Part shown: positions 14,939 through 23,127 of the stretch, piece after piece
Position numbering within the stretch: position 1 is the first letter of the stretch
Layout: each line of letters begins with the position of its first letter
Origin: Ponticaulis sp.
GTDB lineage: Bacteria > Pseudomonadota > Alphaproteobacteria > Caulobacterales > Hyphomonadaceae
Length of the DNA stretch: 33,577 nt
Reading direction: 5' to 3'
NCBI GenBank assembly: GCA_002701295.1
Contig: NZUJ01000090.1
Coordinates: 1 to 33,577, forward strand
The notes under the pieces: generated by a model
The model's input: only the letters and a program-made list of their open reading frames with translations
Database searches by the model: none
Told to the model about the DNA's origin: nothing
Position numbers and translations under genes: made by a program

Positions 14939-16885
14939 TCAGTTGGCTGGCAGATACTGATCCAGCCAGGCAAGGCTCTCGCTCAGAACGGTTTGCCGTG
15001 CCACTGTTGAACGAAGATAATGGTCTTCATTACTGATCGACACAAATTTGAAATCTGGTTCGTTTTCATAGTTTTGAAGAAACTCATTCAAGACGGTCTG
15101 GCGAACAATCGCATTATCTTCTGCATGTATCGTCAGTACGGCTGCAGATACTGAATTCGGATCAAAATAAGCCGTGACCGCACTGACCTCTGCATCATTG
15201 GAGAATCGGTCAATTCCGAAATAACGCGACCAATAATAAAATTCAGGGTCTTCAACCCGTAAGTCTTTCATCAAGCGTAATGGATCAGCCACGGAATTGA
15301 TCGCAATACTGCACTCAATTTTTTCGCCACCCAGCGCCGCAGTCTGAAGGGCGAGATACCCTCCAGCATCAAAACCGACAACGCAAAAACCACCTTCCCG
15401 CGCCAAACCACTTCCTGTGGCCCAGTCGGCTGCGTCGATGATATCCTGAACGACTTTGCCGCCGAGTTCGCCATATCCTTTATTCCGGAAATCACGTCCG
15501 TATCCGGACGAACCTCGATAATTTGGCTGCAATACGAGATACCCACGTGCTGCAAGAGCTTGCGCATACCAGTCAAAATCTGCGGTATCGCGCGCCTCGG
15601 GGCCTCCATGGGGTAAGATCACCAGTCTTGGCGCTTTTGTTTCACCAGAGGCAGTATTCGGATGCGTAATGAACATTTCAATCGCGGTGCCATCACTGGC
15701 TGTGAAAGTATCCCCCTCAACGCGACTAAGGCCTTGAACATCAACAGACGGATAAGCTTGCGCAAGTGGCGAAAAGCTCTGATCGCCCAGGTCGAACAAG
15801 TGATATTCGACTGGCCGCCCGGCCCCACGAAGCCCGACAACCATTTTTTGGCGGTCCCCTGACCAGCTCACGATGCTGATTTCATCATCCGGAAAAGAAC
15901 CACGCAGAAGCTCCAGAGCGGTTTGAAGTGCCGGGTCGAAAAACTCCTGCTTTGAGAGGTTATCAGTCACAAACAGACCAACCAGCCGCCTCGTGAAGGG
16001 ATCGAAAATTGGATCAACATCTGGATCCTCGTGAACCGCCGAAATCGCGCCGTCCGTCAGAGAAAACTGTTTTAGACCGTACGTATCCTCAAAATCAGCC
16101 CAGACGATAAGATCTGCACCATCCTCAGAAAATCCGAGCACACTCAGTGGCGCTTCTTTAACATTGTCTCTCTCGAATAGAACTTCACCTCTGGCGTTCT
16201 TCAATTCGTATAAATCATTCTGGATAGTTCTTCGCTTGGCGTTCACACCGCGCGCAGCGCGAGCATCATTGTTCACGAACAATGGATAGTATTCTTCAAA
16301 TGCCTTAATTTCGCCTTCCATCGTTCGGATGGGCGTGCCGTCTATCGAGGTTGCCCATTTCCCTCCTCCATGCCGCTTGCCCGTCTCCAGATCGAGCTCA
16401 TAATCCCCTTTGAGAATGCGATCAGGCGTGGCCGGCAAAAGCGAAGAGAAGCCGCCAATACGGACATAGAATTCGGCGCGGTTTTTGTAGAGAACCGCGG
16501 TCGTCCCTTTCTCGACATCAAAGGAAACACTCCTCGAAAAATCAATTGTATAAATGCCATCGCCGGTCGGCGTGTCTTCAAAAAGCGAGACATCAATGAG
16601 AACGTGCTTGTCGCTCGCCCAATAAAATGACGACAAAAAAGCTTCATCCGGGACGCCGAACAAGCGAGGAGGAAAATCACCTTCAACATCGTAGACACAA
16701 ACCGTAGGATGACCATTCGGAGCACAACCAACAGCTAGCCTATCCCCTTTTTCGGACAATTTTGGAGAGAAAGCTTCTCTTGCGCTGCCGAATTTCTCAA
16801 CAATTGCAGCAACATCATCCGCAGACGCCACCGGTAGAGCAGTGACGAAGACCAACGCAATCAGGAAGGCTCTGATTTGAACCAT
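14939..16885 (-). CDS. S9 prolyl-oligopeptidase-like protein with lost catalytic residues (pseudoenzyme)
   Basis: A 648-aa exported member of peptidase family S9: signal peptide (MVQIRAFLIALVFVTALPVASA), a beta-propeller-like region to about residue 410, and an alpha/beta-hydrolase domain with LPHGGPEARDTADFDWYAQ and NYRGSSGYGRDFRNKGYGELGGK. The nucleophile elbow reads G504-F-D506-A-G-G, so the catalytic Ser is Asp. The Asp position in the IHxxxDxxV motif reads IHAEDNAIV, placing Asn591 there. His622 in EDHYLRS is kept. The intact paralogue next door has Ser495, Asp580 and His611. The frame is full length, the ATG at 16885 follows GGGAGGCG, and only 12 bases separate it from the upstream paralogue, so it looks expressed and selected rather than decayed. 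It is probably a binding or regulatory protein. Confidence 0.92.
   Translation of the reverse strand: MVQIRAFLIALVFVTALPVASADDVAAIVEKFGSAREAFSPKLSEKGDRLAVGCAPNGHPTVCVYDVEGDFPPRLFGVPDEAFLSSFYWASDKHVLIDVSLFEDTPTGDGIYTIDFSRSVSFDVEKGTTAVLYKNRAEFYVRIGGFSSLLPATPDRILKGDYELDLETGKRHGGGKWATSIDGTPIRTMEGEIKAFEEYYPLFVNNDARAARGVNAKRRTIQNDLYELKNARGEVLFERDNVKEAPLSVLGFSEDGADLIVWADFEDTYGLKQFSLTDGAISAVHEDPDVDPIFDPFTRRLVGLFVTDNLSKQEFFDPALQTALELLRGSFPDDEISIVSWSGDRQKMVVGLRGAGRPVEYHLFDLGDQSFSPLAQAYPSVDVQGLSRVEGDTFTASDGTAIEMFITHPNTASGETKAPRLVILPHGGPEARDTADFDWYAQALAARGYLVLQPNYRGSSGYGRDFRNKGYGELGGKVVQDIIDAADWATGSGLAREGGFCVVGFDAGGYLALQTAALGGEKIECSIAINSVADPLRLMKDLRVEDPEFYYWSRYFGIDRFSNDAEVSAVTAYFDPNSVSAAVLTIHAEDNAIVRQTVLNEFLQNYENEPDFKFVSISNEDHYLRSTVARQTVLSESLAWLDQYLPAN
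14949..14995. repeat. 47-bp tract identical to 16908-16954 (copy 1)
   Basis: This tract codes for most of the last residues (RQTVLSESLAWLDQYLP end) of the S9 pseudoenzyme and is base-for-base identical to the same place in its paralogue, including synonymous positions. The rest of the two genes differs widely. This fits recent gene conversion or recombination. Confidence 0.85.
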
Positions 16886-16897
16886 TTGACGCCTCCC

Positions 16898-18811
16898 TCA
16901 TTCCACCGGCAGATACTGATCCAGCCAGGCAAGGCTCTCGCTCAGAACGGTTTGTCGCGCATCTCTGGAGCGGAGATAATGATCCTCACCGCTCATCGGC
17001 ACAAAGCGCGCATTGCTGCGATTGGAAAGCAGTTCAGCCATATATTCAGACTGATTGAATTTCACTGTCGTGTCTTCGCGACCGTGGATTAGGAGAATCG
17101 CGGCATTAATTTCACCAATACGTTGGCGTGGTGAAATCGCTCGCTCATCTTCATCGCTCGAAAAGCGGGTCACGCCCATATAGTCTTCCCAATAGCGGAA
17201 AGCCCCGCCATCGGAGGAAGCACCCCGAATTTCCGAAATCGGGTCTGTCACGCCGTTCACAGAAACGGCGCACTTTACGTCGTCTCCGCCAAGGATAGCG
17301 CCCTGAAGGGCCGCATACCCGCCATAGCTGGCGCCGATGATGCAAAACCCTCCCGGCGCCGCCACGCCTTCTTCAACCAACCAGTTTGCCCCATCCAGAC
17401 TATCGGTGATCATCTTGCCGCCGAACTCTCCATATCCGGCATTCCGGAACTCCTGCCCATAGCCAGACGATCCACGAAAATTGGGTTGCAGAACAGCATA
17501 TCCTGCTGCCGCATAGGATTGCGCCCACCAGTCAAAACTCGCAGTGTCGCGAGCTTCCGGGCCGCCATGCGGCAAGAGGACGAGAGGGAATGGTCCATCA
17601 GACTGTGTTTTGCCCGGTGGAAGGGTCAGATAACCTTCGATCTCCAGACCATCGGCGGCATCGTAGGTAACGGCCTCGACGCTGCCAAGAGTTCGTTCGG
17701 CGAATTGCGGTGCAGATTGCGCCAGTGGTGAGACTGCCGGGCCATTCGTCTCGAAGAGATAGTAATCTGCCGGCTTGCCTTCACTCGCGACCGAGACAGT
17801 CATGATGCTTTTATCGCGTGTCCAGCTTGTGATCAGAACGTTTTGACCCGGAAACACGGTCTTCAGCTCATCATGCCAGTTCTTCAGGGTCGGCTCGATG
17901 AACAGCTGCTCGTAGACGTCATTGGTGTAACCCACACCGATAAGCTCCTGGCTGATCTCATCCAGAATACGCCCGACAGCACCAACGGTCATTCCGTCGA
18001 TGACAACGTCTGAGACGCTGCCATCAGACAAGGAGATTTGTCTCAACCCGAATTCCGTATCGGTATCAGCCCATGCAAGAAGTGCAGTGCGATCCTGATT
18101 GAAGCCGTAAACATCGTACGGCCAATTGTCTTTGTTCACCGTTTCCAGAAGAACATCCTTGTCGCCATCGCGGAGCGTATACTTGCCTGTATTGCTGTCC
18201 CATTTTTCATAGGCTGCTTCCGTGCCATCTGGCTGCAGAATGATGTAATCATACAGGCCCGAATTGTAGGTTCGGTCCTTCCGCGCATCACCTGAATTGA
18301 GGTCAACTTTCCAGAGCGTCCCGCCCCCAAGCGGCATGAGCACCGTGTCATCATCGTCTGGCAGGCTTGCCAGAATGACATTACCATTCGTGATGTAGCG
18401 TGCTTCGCTACGTGCCAGAACTTCGGAATTGGCCGTTTCCACATTATAGGAAATCAGACGATCAAACCGATAATCCCGCAGACCGCCGCTTGTGCGCACG
18501 GTGTCAAAGATATTCACACTGATCAGCAAGTGTTTCGGACTGATCCAGTAGAACGTATTCAGCCGTGTCTGGTCCGGCACTTGAAACAGCTGGGGTTTCC
18601 CAGCGCCACCAATCTCATAGATGCAGACCGCCGGCGGTCCGAGCGGTGCGCACCCCATAGCCAGGTTCTTGCCATCGGGCGAAATCTCTGCGCCCCACGC
18701 CTGATCCGCTTGTCCGTATAATTCGACAATCTGATCATTGCTCAAACTTTGCGCCGCACCCGGCAGACTGAGCCCAAATACGCCCAGGGCGACACACACT
18801 TTACGAAACAT
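16898..18811 (-). CDS. S9 family peptidase (prolyl oligopeptidase type), intact
   Basis: A 637-aa exported serine peptidase. The start ATG at 18811 (GGGGAAAAGG upstream) gives a signal peptide MFRKVCVALGVFGLSLPGAAQ; the frame is open from a TTG at 18832. N-terminal beta-propeller-like region up to about residue 400, then the hydrolase domain with LPHGGPEARDTASFDWWAQ and NFRGSSGYGQEFRNAGYGEFGGK. The triad is intact: Ser495 in GASYGG, Asp580 in IHGREDTTV, His611 in EDHYLRS. Family members cut small peptides, often dipeptides, in the periplasm. It is the first of the two tandem S9 genes and lies 91 bases downstream of the inositol-monophosphatase-like gene on the same strand. Confidence 0.95.
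   Translation of the reverse strand: MFRKVCVALGVFGLSLPGAAQSLSNDQIVELYGQADQAWGAEISPDGKNLAMGCAPLGPPAVCIYEIGGAGKPQLFQVPDQTRLNTFYWISPKHLLISVNIFDTVRTSGGLRDYRFDRLISYNVETANSEVLARSEARYITNGNVILASLPDDDDTVLMPLGGGTLWKVDLNSGDARKDRTYNSGLYDYIILQPDGTEAAYEKWDSNTGKYTLRDGDKDVLLETVNKDNWPYDVYGFNQDRTALLAWADTDTEFGLRQISLSDGSVSDVVIDGMTVGAVGRILDEISQELIGVGYTNDVYEQLFIEPTLKNWHDELKTVFPGQNVLITSWTRDKSIMTVSVASEGKPADYYLFETNGPAVSPLAQSAPQFAERTLGSVEAVTYDAADGLEIEGYLTLPPGKTQSDGPFPLVLLPHGGPEARDTASFDWWAQSYAAAGYAVLQPNFRGSSGYGQEFRNAGYGEFGGKMITDSLDGANWLVEEGVAAPGGFCIIGASYGGYAALQGAILGGDDVKCAVSVNGVTDPISEIRGASSDGGAFRYWEDYMGVTRFSSDEDERAISPRQRIGEINAAILLIHGREDTTVKFNQSEYMAELLSNRSNARFVPMSGEDHYLRSRDARQTVLSESLAWLDQYLPVE
16908..16954. repeat. 47-bp tract identical to 14949-14995 (copy 2)
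   Basis: Second copy of the perfectly shared tract, at the 3' end of the intact S9 peptidase gene. Divergence resumes directly outside it on both sides (upstream ccac versus ttgg region, downstream tcgcgc versus ccgtgc). Confidence 0.85.
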
Positions 18812-18902
18812 GAACGAACCTTTTCCCCGCAATCGTCTGAGAACAGTTCAAGTTGAATTACCCCCGCGAGGCAACCCCTTGAATACAGCTTTCTGAACTT
18901 AA

Positions 18903-19739
18903 TCAGGCCGACAATCCGACGACCTCACGCCGGATCAGCTCCCAACTCTCCTGATCGGGCGCAGCGAGCACATTCGCAGGCTCGCCAAGCGCATTATAGG
19001 GCGAGCCATCAAAATGGGCGTTGAACCCACCAGCCTCTGAATGGATCAGCGTACCCGCCAGATGATCCCAGATTTGACCGCACAGATTAAAACAGAAATG
19101 CGCGCCACCTGTTGCCACCAACCAATAGTCATAGACTGAGCAATTTACGCCGTGGAATGGCCCGATCCGGCCAAGCTGGTTGGCGATCCGTGTCTTGTGA
19201 GGCTCTGGAAAAAACATGAGGCACATGCTGCCTGACATGTCTTTTAGCGGGGCCGGAGCGGCAACCCGCAGCCGCGTTTCATGGCCTGTCGCAGAAACCT
19301 GTCGTGCCCCACCGCCTCTACTCGCCATAAGGAAGGCCCGGTTTACTGGGTCATAAATCATTCCGCCAATGGGCTCACCATAGCGGATGACGGACAACAA
19401 AGTCCCGAATAGCGGCAGGCCTTTCACGAAGTTGAGCGTGCCATCAACCGGATCGATGATGAAGGCGAGTTCGACCTCATCAAGCCCACTCGTCAGGCAC
19501 GTATCCCGGGCATGGGCTTCCTCGCCAAAGACCAGAGCGCCGGGATAAAGCGCCTGAAGCGCTTTCGTGATTTGAATTTCCGCCAGAGTGTCGGCTTCTG
19601 TGACAACATCAATAGCGGATTTTTTGGTTTCGACATCTTCGCGCCCCAGCGTCCGGAAACGTGGCATGATCTCCGTGTCCGCTGCGGCCCTGACGATCTG
19701 CTTCAGATCATCGAAATGGCTGTCCGAAAAGCCTGCCAC
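18903..19739 (-). CDS. Inositol-monophosphatase-family phosphatase
   Basis: A 278-aa Mg-dependent sugar-phosphate phosphatase of the IMPase/FBPase/CysQ superfamily. Metal-site motifs seen: DVVTEAD (44-50), GEE (72-74), IDPVDGTLNFVKG (95-107) and C-terminal WDHLAGTLIHSEAGG. Candidate substrates include inositol phosphate, histidinol phosphate or PAP; these cannot be told apart by eye. Start is uncertain: I use the GTG at 19739, five bases after the TGA of the upstream GNAT-nitrilase gene with GGAAAGGCGG upstream, which gives normal length; the frame is open to 19829, which would overlap that gene by 86 bases. The tight junction suggests translational coupling. Confidence 0.92.
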   Translation of the reverse strand: MAGFSDSHFDDLKQIVRAAADTEIMPRFRTLGREDVETKKSAIDVVTEADTLAEIQITKALQALYPGALVFGEEAHARDTCLTSGLDEVELAFIIDPVDGTLNFVKGLPLFGTLLSVIRYGEPIGGMIYDPVNRAFLMASRGGGARQVSATGHETRLRVAAPAPLKDMSGSMCLMFFPEPHKTRIANQLGRIGPFHGVNCSVYDYWLVATGGAHFCFNLCGQIWDHLAGTLIHSEAGGFNAHFDGSPYNALGEPANVLAAPDQESWELIRREVVGLSA

Positions 19740-19743
19740 CTCG

Positions 19744-21288
19744 TCAGCCGCCTTTCCAGCTGGTTTTGTAGAGGTCAAACCGGCGATCTCGCAGGTTCTG
19801 AACAGAGCCTTCTGCACGTGCCCAGGCAAGGTCTGTCAGATCGAGGTCGCACATGGTGACCGTCTCAACATTCTCACTCGCTTCAGCCGCAATACCGTCT
19901 CGCGCAAAGGGCAGATCCGACGGCGTAAAAATCGCCGACTGCGCATACTGAACATCCATGTTCTCAACGCCTGGCAGGTTGCCGACATTGCCCGAGATCA
20001 CGACATAGCACTGGTTCTCAATTGCCCGTGCCTGACAGCAATAGCGTACGCGGAGATAGCCCTGACGTGAGTCCGTACAGAACGGCACGAACATGATCCG
20101 CGCGCCTTCATCGGCCAGTTTCCGTGCAAGTTCTGGAAACTCGGAATCATAGCAGATCATCACGCCGATCGGCCCGCAATCTGTCAGAATGGTCTTACTG
20201 TCATCGCCGCCCTTGATGCCCCACCAGCTCCGCTCATCTGGCGTCGGGTGCAGTTTTTCCTGAGCGTGAACAGACCCGTCTCTGAGGAAGACATAAGCGA
20301 CGTTCTGAATGTCGCCATCCTCAGTAATGGTCGGGTGAGAGCCGCCAATAATGTTGATATTATAGCCAATGGCGAGTTCGCGCATTTCCTCAACGAAACG
20401 CGGGGTGTGACGCGTGAGCGATTCAATCGCTTCAACGGCAGACAACCGCTTTTCCTCAAAGGCCAGAAGCGACAGCGTGAACAGCTCAGGGAAGACCACG
20501 AAGTCGCTGCGATAATCCGCCGCCACATCGACGAAGTATTCCACATTGCCCATGAATTCTTCAAAGTCTTTCACGGCGCGCTGTTGAAACTGCACAGTGG
20601 CGATACGCACGGCTTCTTTCTGAAAGTGCTTGGGCTGTTTCTGCCCTTCATCAGCCGCATAGGGGTTGCGCCACACCATATGTGTTGCGTGCCCCCCAGA
20701 CTGTTTGTCCGTTGGGGCATAGTTTTTGAGAATACCGATACACTCAAACCCCTGCTTCAGATGGAAGCTGATAGCCGGGTCGGTGACTTTCTTCTCATCG
20801 ACCGCCGTGACGTAATCCATCGGATCAGGGAAAGATCGTCGACGACGAGACCAGCCCGGCAGGCGACCGCCGAACACAATCCCCTTTATATCGAGGCTTT
20901 CGCAAAGGGCTTGGCGCGCATCATAAAGGCGCTGACCAATCCGGAGCCTGCGCCTGTTCGGATCGACGCAGACCTCCATTCCGTAAAGCCATTTGCCCTT
21001 CGGGCTGTGCCGGGCACCATAACCACCGCCGGTAATGTCGTCCCAGGTGTGCTGTCCCATGGCCAGACGCTCAGAAATCCGAAAACTCGCGGCATAGCCG
21101 ACAATCTCGCCATCATATTCGACCACGAACTGACCATTGGAGAAGTTGGTAATCTGCCCCTGGATCATGCCCGGCGTATAAGGCGGTTCATCTTTGTAAA
21201 TCCGTCCGGTGAGCGCAACGATACCAGGAATATCGGCGAGCGTGGCGTTACGGACGGTGACGGAGGAGGTACGACGTTCTTGCTTCAT
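19744..21288 (-). CDS. GNAT acetyltransferase-nitrilase fusion protein
   Basis: A 514-aa two-domain protein. Residues about 8-215 are a GNAT-like N-acyltransferase domain (VRNATLADIPGIVALTGRIY, then GYAASFRISERL, and the acyl-CoA loop CVDPNRRRLRIGQRLYDARQ). Residues about 225-500 are a carbon-nitrogen hydrolase (nitrilase) with the full triad: E268 in VFPELF, K345 in QEKLHPTPDE and C379 in MICYDSEFPE. Such fusions are known in proteobacteria, but their substrate is not settled. The ATG at 21288 begins MKQERRTS; the frame is open from a TTG at 21324 and no strong ribosome site helps choose. It diverges from the arsC-like gene and is directly coupled to the inositol-monophosphatase-like gene. 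Confidence 0.92.
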   Translation of the reverse strand: MKQERRTSSVTVRNATLADIPGIVALTGRIYKDEPPYTPGMIQGQITNFSNGQFVVEYDGEIVGYAASFRISERLAMGQHTWDDITGGGYGARHSPKGKWLYGMEVCVDPNRRRLRIGQRLYDARQALCESLDIKGIVFGGRLPGWSRRRRSFPDPMDYVTAVDEKKVTDPAISFHLKQGFECIGILKNYAPTDKQSGGHATHMVWRNPYAADEGQKQPKHFQKEAVRIATVQFQQRAVKDFEEFMGNVEYFVDVAADYRSDFVVFPELFTLSLLAFEEKRLSAVEAIESLTRHTPRFVEEMRELAIGYNINIIGGSHPTITEDGDIQNVAYVFLRDGSVHAQEKLHPTPDERSWWGIKGGDDSKTILTDCGPIGVMICYDSEFPELARKLADEGARIMFVPFCTDSRQGYLRVRYCCQARAIENQCYVVISGNVGNLPGVENMDVQYAQSAIFTPSDLPFARDGIAAEASENVETVTMCDLDLTDLAWARAEGSVQNLRDRRFDLYKTSWKGG

Positions 21289-21403
21289 GCAAAGAGAAAT
21301 GTTCCGGTCCTCGGCAAGTTGCAAACGAAAAATCGTGCTTTCTGACTTTCATGTAGGCCGCACACCACTTGCCGCACCTCTCCAGAAGACCTATTCCGCT
21401 GAT

Positions 21404-21751
21404 ATGACTTACATTCTGCTACATAATCCGTCCTGCTCAACCTCACGAAACGGCCTCGCTCTTCTTGAAGAAAAAGGCGTCGAGGTTGAGGTTCGCAAAT
21501 ACACCAACAAATCTGAAGCGCTGACAGAAGCGGAGCTTCGGGATATCACCTCAAAAATGGGGGCGGATAGCCCGCGCGCCTTTCTTCGCGAAAAAGACGC
21601 GAAAAAGTTCGAACTCGCCGACACCGCAACAGATGACGACGTGTATGCGGCCATGGTCGACAATCCACGCCTGATCCAACGCCCTATCGGTATAAACGGC
21701 AACAAAGCGGCTCTGGGAAGACCAATCGAGCAGCTGCTGGACATTGTCTGA
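21404..21751 (+). CDS. arsC: ArsC-family protein (glutaredoxin-type arsenate reductase)
   Basis: A 115-aa thioredoxin-fold protein of the ArsC/Spx family. The N-terminus reads ILLHNPSCSTSRNGLALLEE, with H-N-P-x-C-x3-R, the arsenate-reductase motif (catalytic Cys near residue 11). Arg residues in SPRAFLREKD and NPRLIQRPI match those that bind arsenate. Glutathione/glutaredoxin-linked reduction of arsenate to arsenite is the family role. The ATG at 21404 gives the normal length; the frame is open upstream to 21209 antisense to the GNAT gene, which I discount. No ars transporter or arsR is nearby, so arsenic detoxification is not proved by context. Confidence 0.92.
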   Translation: MTYILLHNPSCSTSRNGLALLEEKGVEVEVRKYTNKSEALTEAELRDITSKMGADSPRAFLREKDAKKFELADTATDDDVYAAMVDNPRLIQRPIGINGNKAALGRPIEQLLDIV

Positions 21752-21846
21752 AGTTTACACTTCAACAGATTGCGCTTTTGAGGCGAATGTAACTGCACGG
21801 AAAGATACACATGATAAGGCAGACGGGGACGCCGCAGGAGGGACGC

Positions 21847-23127
21847 ATGTCATCACCGAAATCTAACTGGTCGAAAGCTCTAATGGCTTTGGCCGCCCCT
21901 CTCATGCTGGTGGCCTGTACTGCAGCAGGCTTACCGAAGGTCCATAAGTGGCCAGAGCCGTTTCCCGGCGCGCCTGCACTGTTGGAACCGGTCGGCTCCA
22001 TGTCTGCCGTCTCAACAACAGCTCAATGGCAAACCGAGCGTGCGCCTTATTTCCGCGAGCTTCTGCTGAATGAGATCTATGGCTCCATTCCGCCTGCGAC
22101 GCCTTTCAAGCCGGTTTCACGAAAAGTTCTCTCAGAAGATATCCTCGGCGGCGAAGCCAGTCTTATTGCTGTCCGCATGATCCTGAACATTCAGGATGAG
22201 TCCTACCTGCAGGATCTGCACATTGTCGTGCCAAATACTGAAGGTCCTCACCCGCTCATCCTGGGTGCAGGCTCCTGCCCGAACGATGTCACCCTGCCCT
22301 ACGAAGAGATCGTTCGTCCGCGACACGTCATCTATCCGGATTATTGCAATGCAAGCGGCGTCACAGAAGGCCTCTCGAAATTTGTTTTCGGCCGCTATAT
22401 CGAGACACCGCCCATCAAGCGCCTGATCCGCGAGGGGTTTGCCTATGGCGCTTATTATCCGGGCATGGTCATCCCTGATGAAGACGAAGCAGGCGTCGAA
22501 CGTCTGGCAACCATCAATCGCAATCCCGGCCCGAACGGCCCCTACGGCGCGGTCGGCGTCTGGGCCTGGACAGCTTCGCGACTGGCTGACTATCTCGAAA
22601 CCGAACCCGCAATTGACCCGGAACGCATCATTCTGTTCGGCCATTCGCGCATGGCGAAGTCGTCACTCCTTGCAGCAGCGCTTGATGACCGGTTTGCTGG
22701 TGTGATGACACACCAGTCCGGCACGGCAGGCGCCTCACTTCAGCGCAATGAGGTTGGCGAAAGCATTGCGGAGATCACCGAAAGATACCCGCACTGGTTC
22801 TCTCCCCGTTATGCGGAATACGCCAATAACGATGTGAGCGTGCCGGTCGACCAGCATGCGCTCATCGCACTGGTTGCGCCGCGTCCGGTATTCCTCGGCA
22901 ATGCCGAACACGACCAGTGGTCAGACCCTCAAGGCGCATTCTCGGCGGCACAGGCGGCCAGCCCTGTCTATCAGCTCTATGGTGAAGAGCCCTTCACGGC
23001 TCGGACGCTTCGGGACTTCCAGCCAGAAGCCCCGATCGCCTATCAGTTCCGCAATGGGACGCATGGCATCACGCCAGAAGACTGGCGCGCCATGCGCAAA
23101 TGGCTCGCGGCACATTTCGCTGAGTAA
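21847..23127 (+). CDS. CE15-type glucuronoyl-esterase-like lipoprotein
   Basis: A 426-aa alpha/beta hydrolase resembling carbohydrate-esterase family 15, which cleaves ester links between glucuronic acid of plant or algal polymers and alcohols or lignin. The ATG at 21847 follows AGGAGGG. A lipoprotein signal ends LMLVAC. Family hallmarks: nucleophile motif GHSRMAK (Ser267; usually G-x-SRxGK), followed by LDDRFAGVMTHQSGTAGASLQR, then PHWFSPRYAEYAN, VPVDQHALIALVAPRPVFL, the acid NAEHDQWSDPQGAF, and THGITPEDW with the likely His. The GK-to-AK change in the motif is unusual. The gene is convergent with the TonB receptor, stop against stop. Biochemical substrate is inferred from family only. Confidence 0.88.
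   Translation: MSSPKSNWSKALMALAAPLMLVACTAAGLPKVHKWPEPFPGAPALLEPVGSMSAVSTTAQWQTERAPYFRELLLNEIYGSIPPATPFKPVSRKVLSEDILGGEASLIAVRMILNIQDESYLQDLHIVVPNTEGPHPLILGAGSCPNDVTLPYEEIVRPRHVIYPDYCNASGVTEGLSKFVFGRYIETPPIKRLIREGFAYGAYYPGMVIPDEDEAGVERLATINRNPGPNGPYGAVGVWAWTASRLADYLETEPAIDPERIILFGHSRMAKSSLLAAALDDRFAGVMTHQSGTAGASLQRNEVGESIAEITERYPHWFSPRYAEYANNDVSVPVDQHALIALVAPRPVFLGNAEHDQWSDPQGAFSAAQAASPVYQLYGEEPFTARTLRDFQPEAPIAYQFRNGTHGITPEDWRAMRKWLAAHFAE

Noticed and set aside
20248..21345. A 365-codon open frame on the plus strand opposite the GNAT-nitrilase gene
   Set aside because: It is antisense to a clear two-domain enzyme, has no ribosome site and no recognisable domain; long antisense frames are common opposite GC-rich coding DNA.
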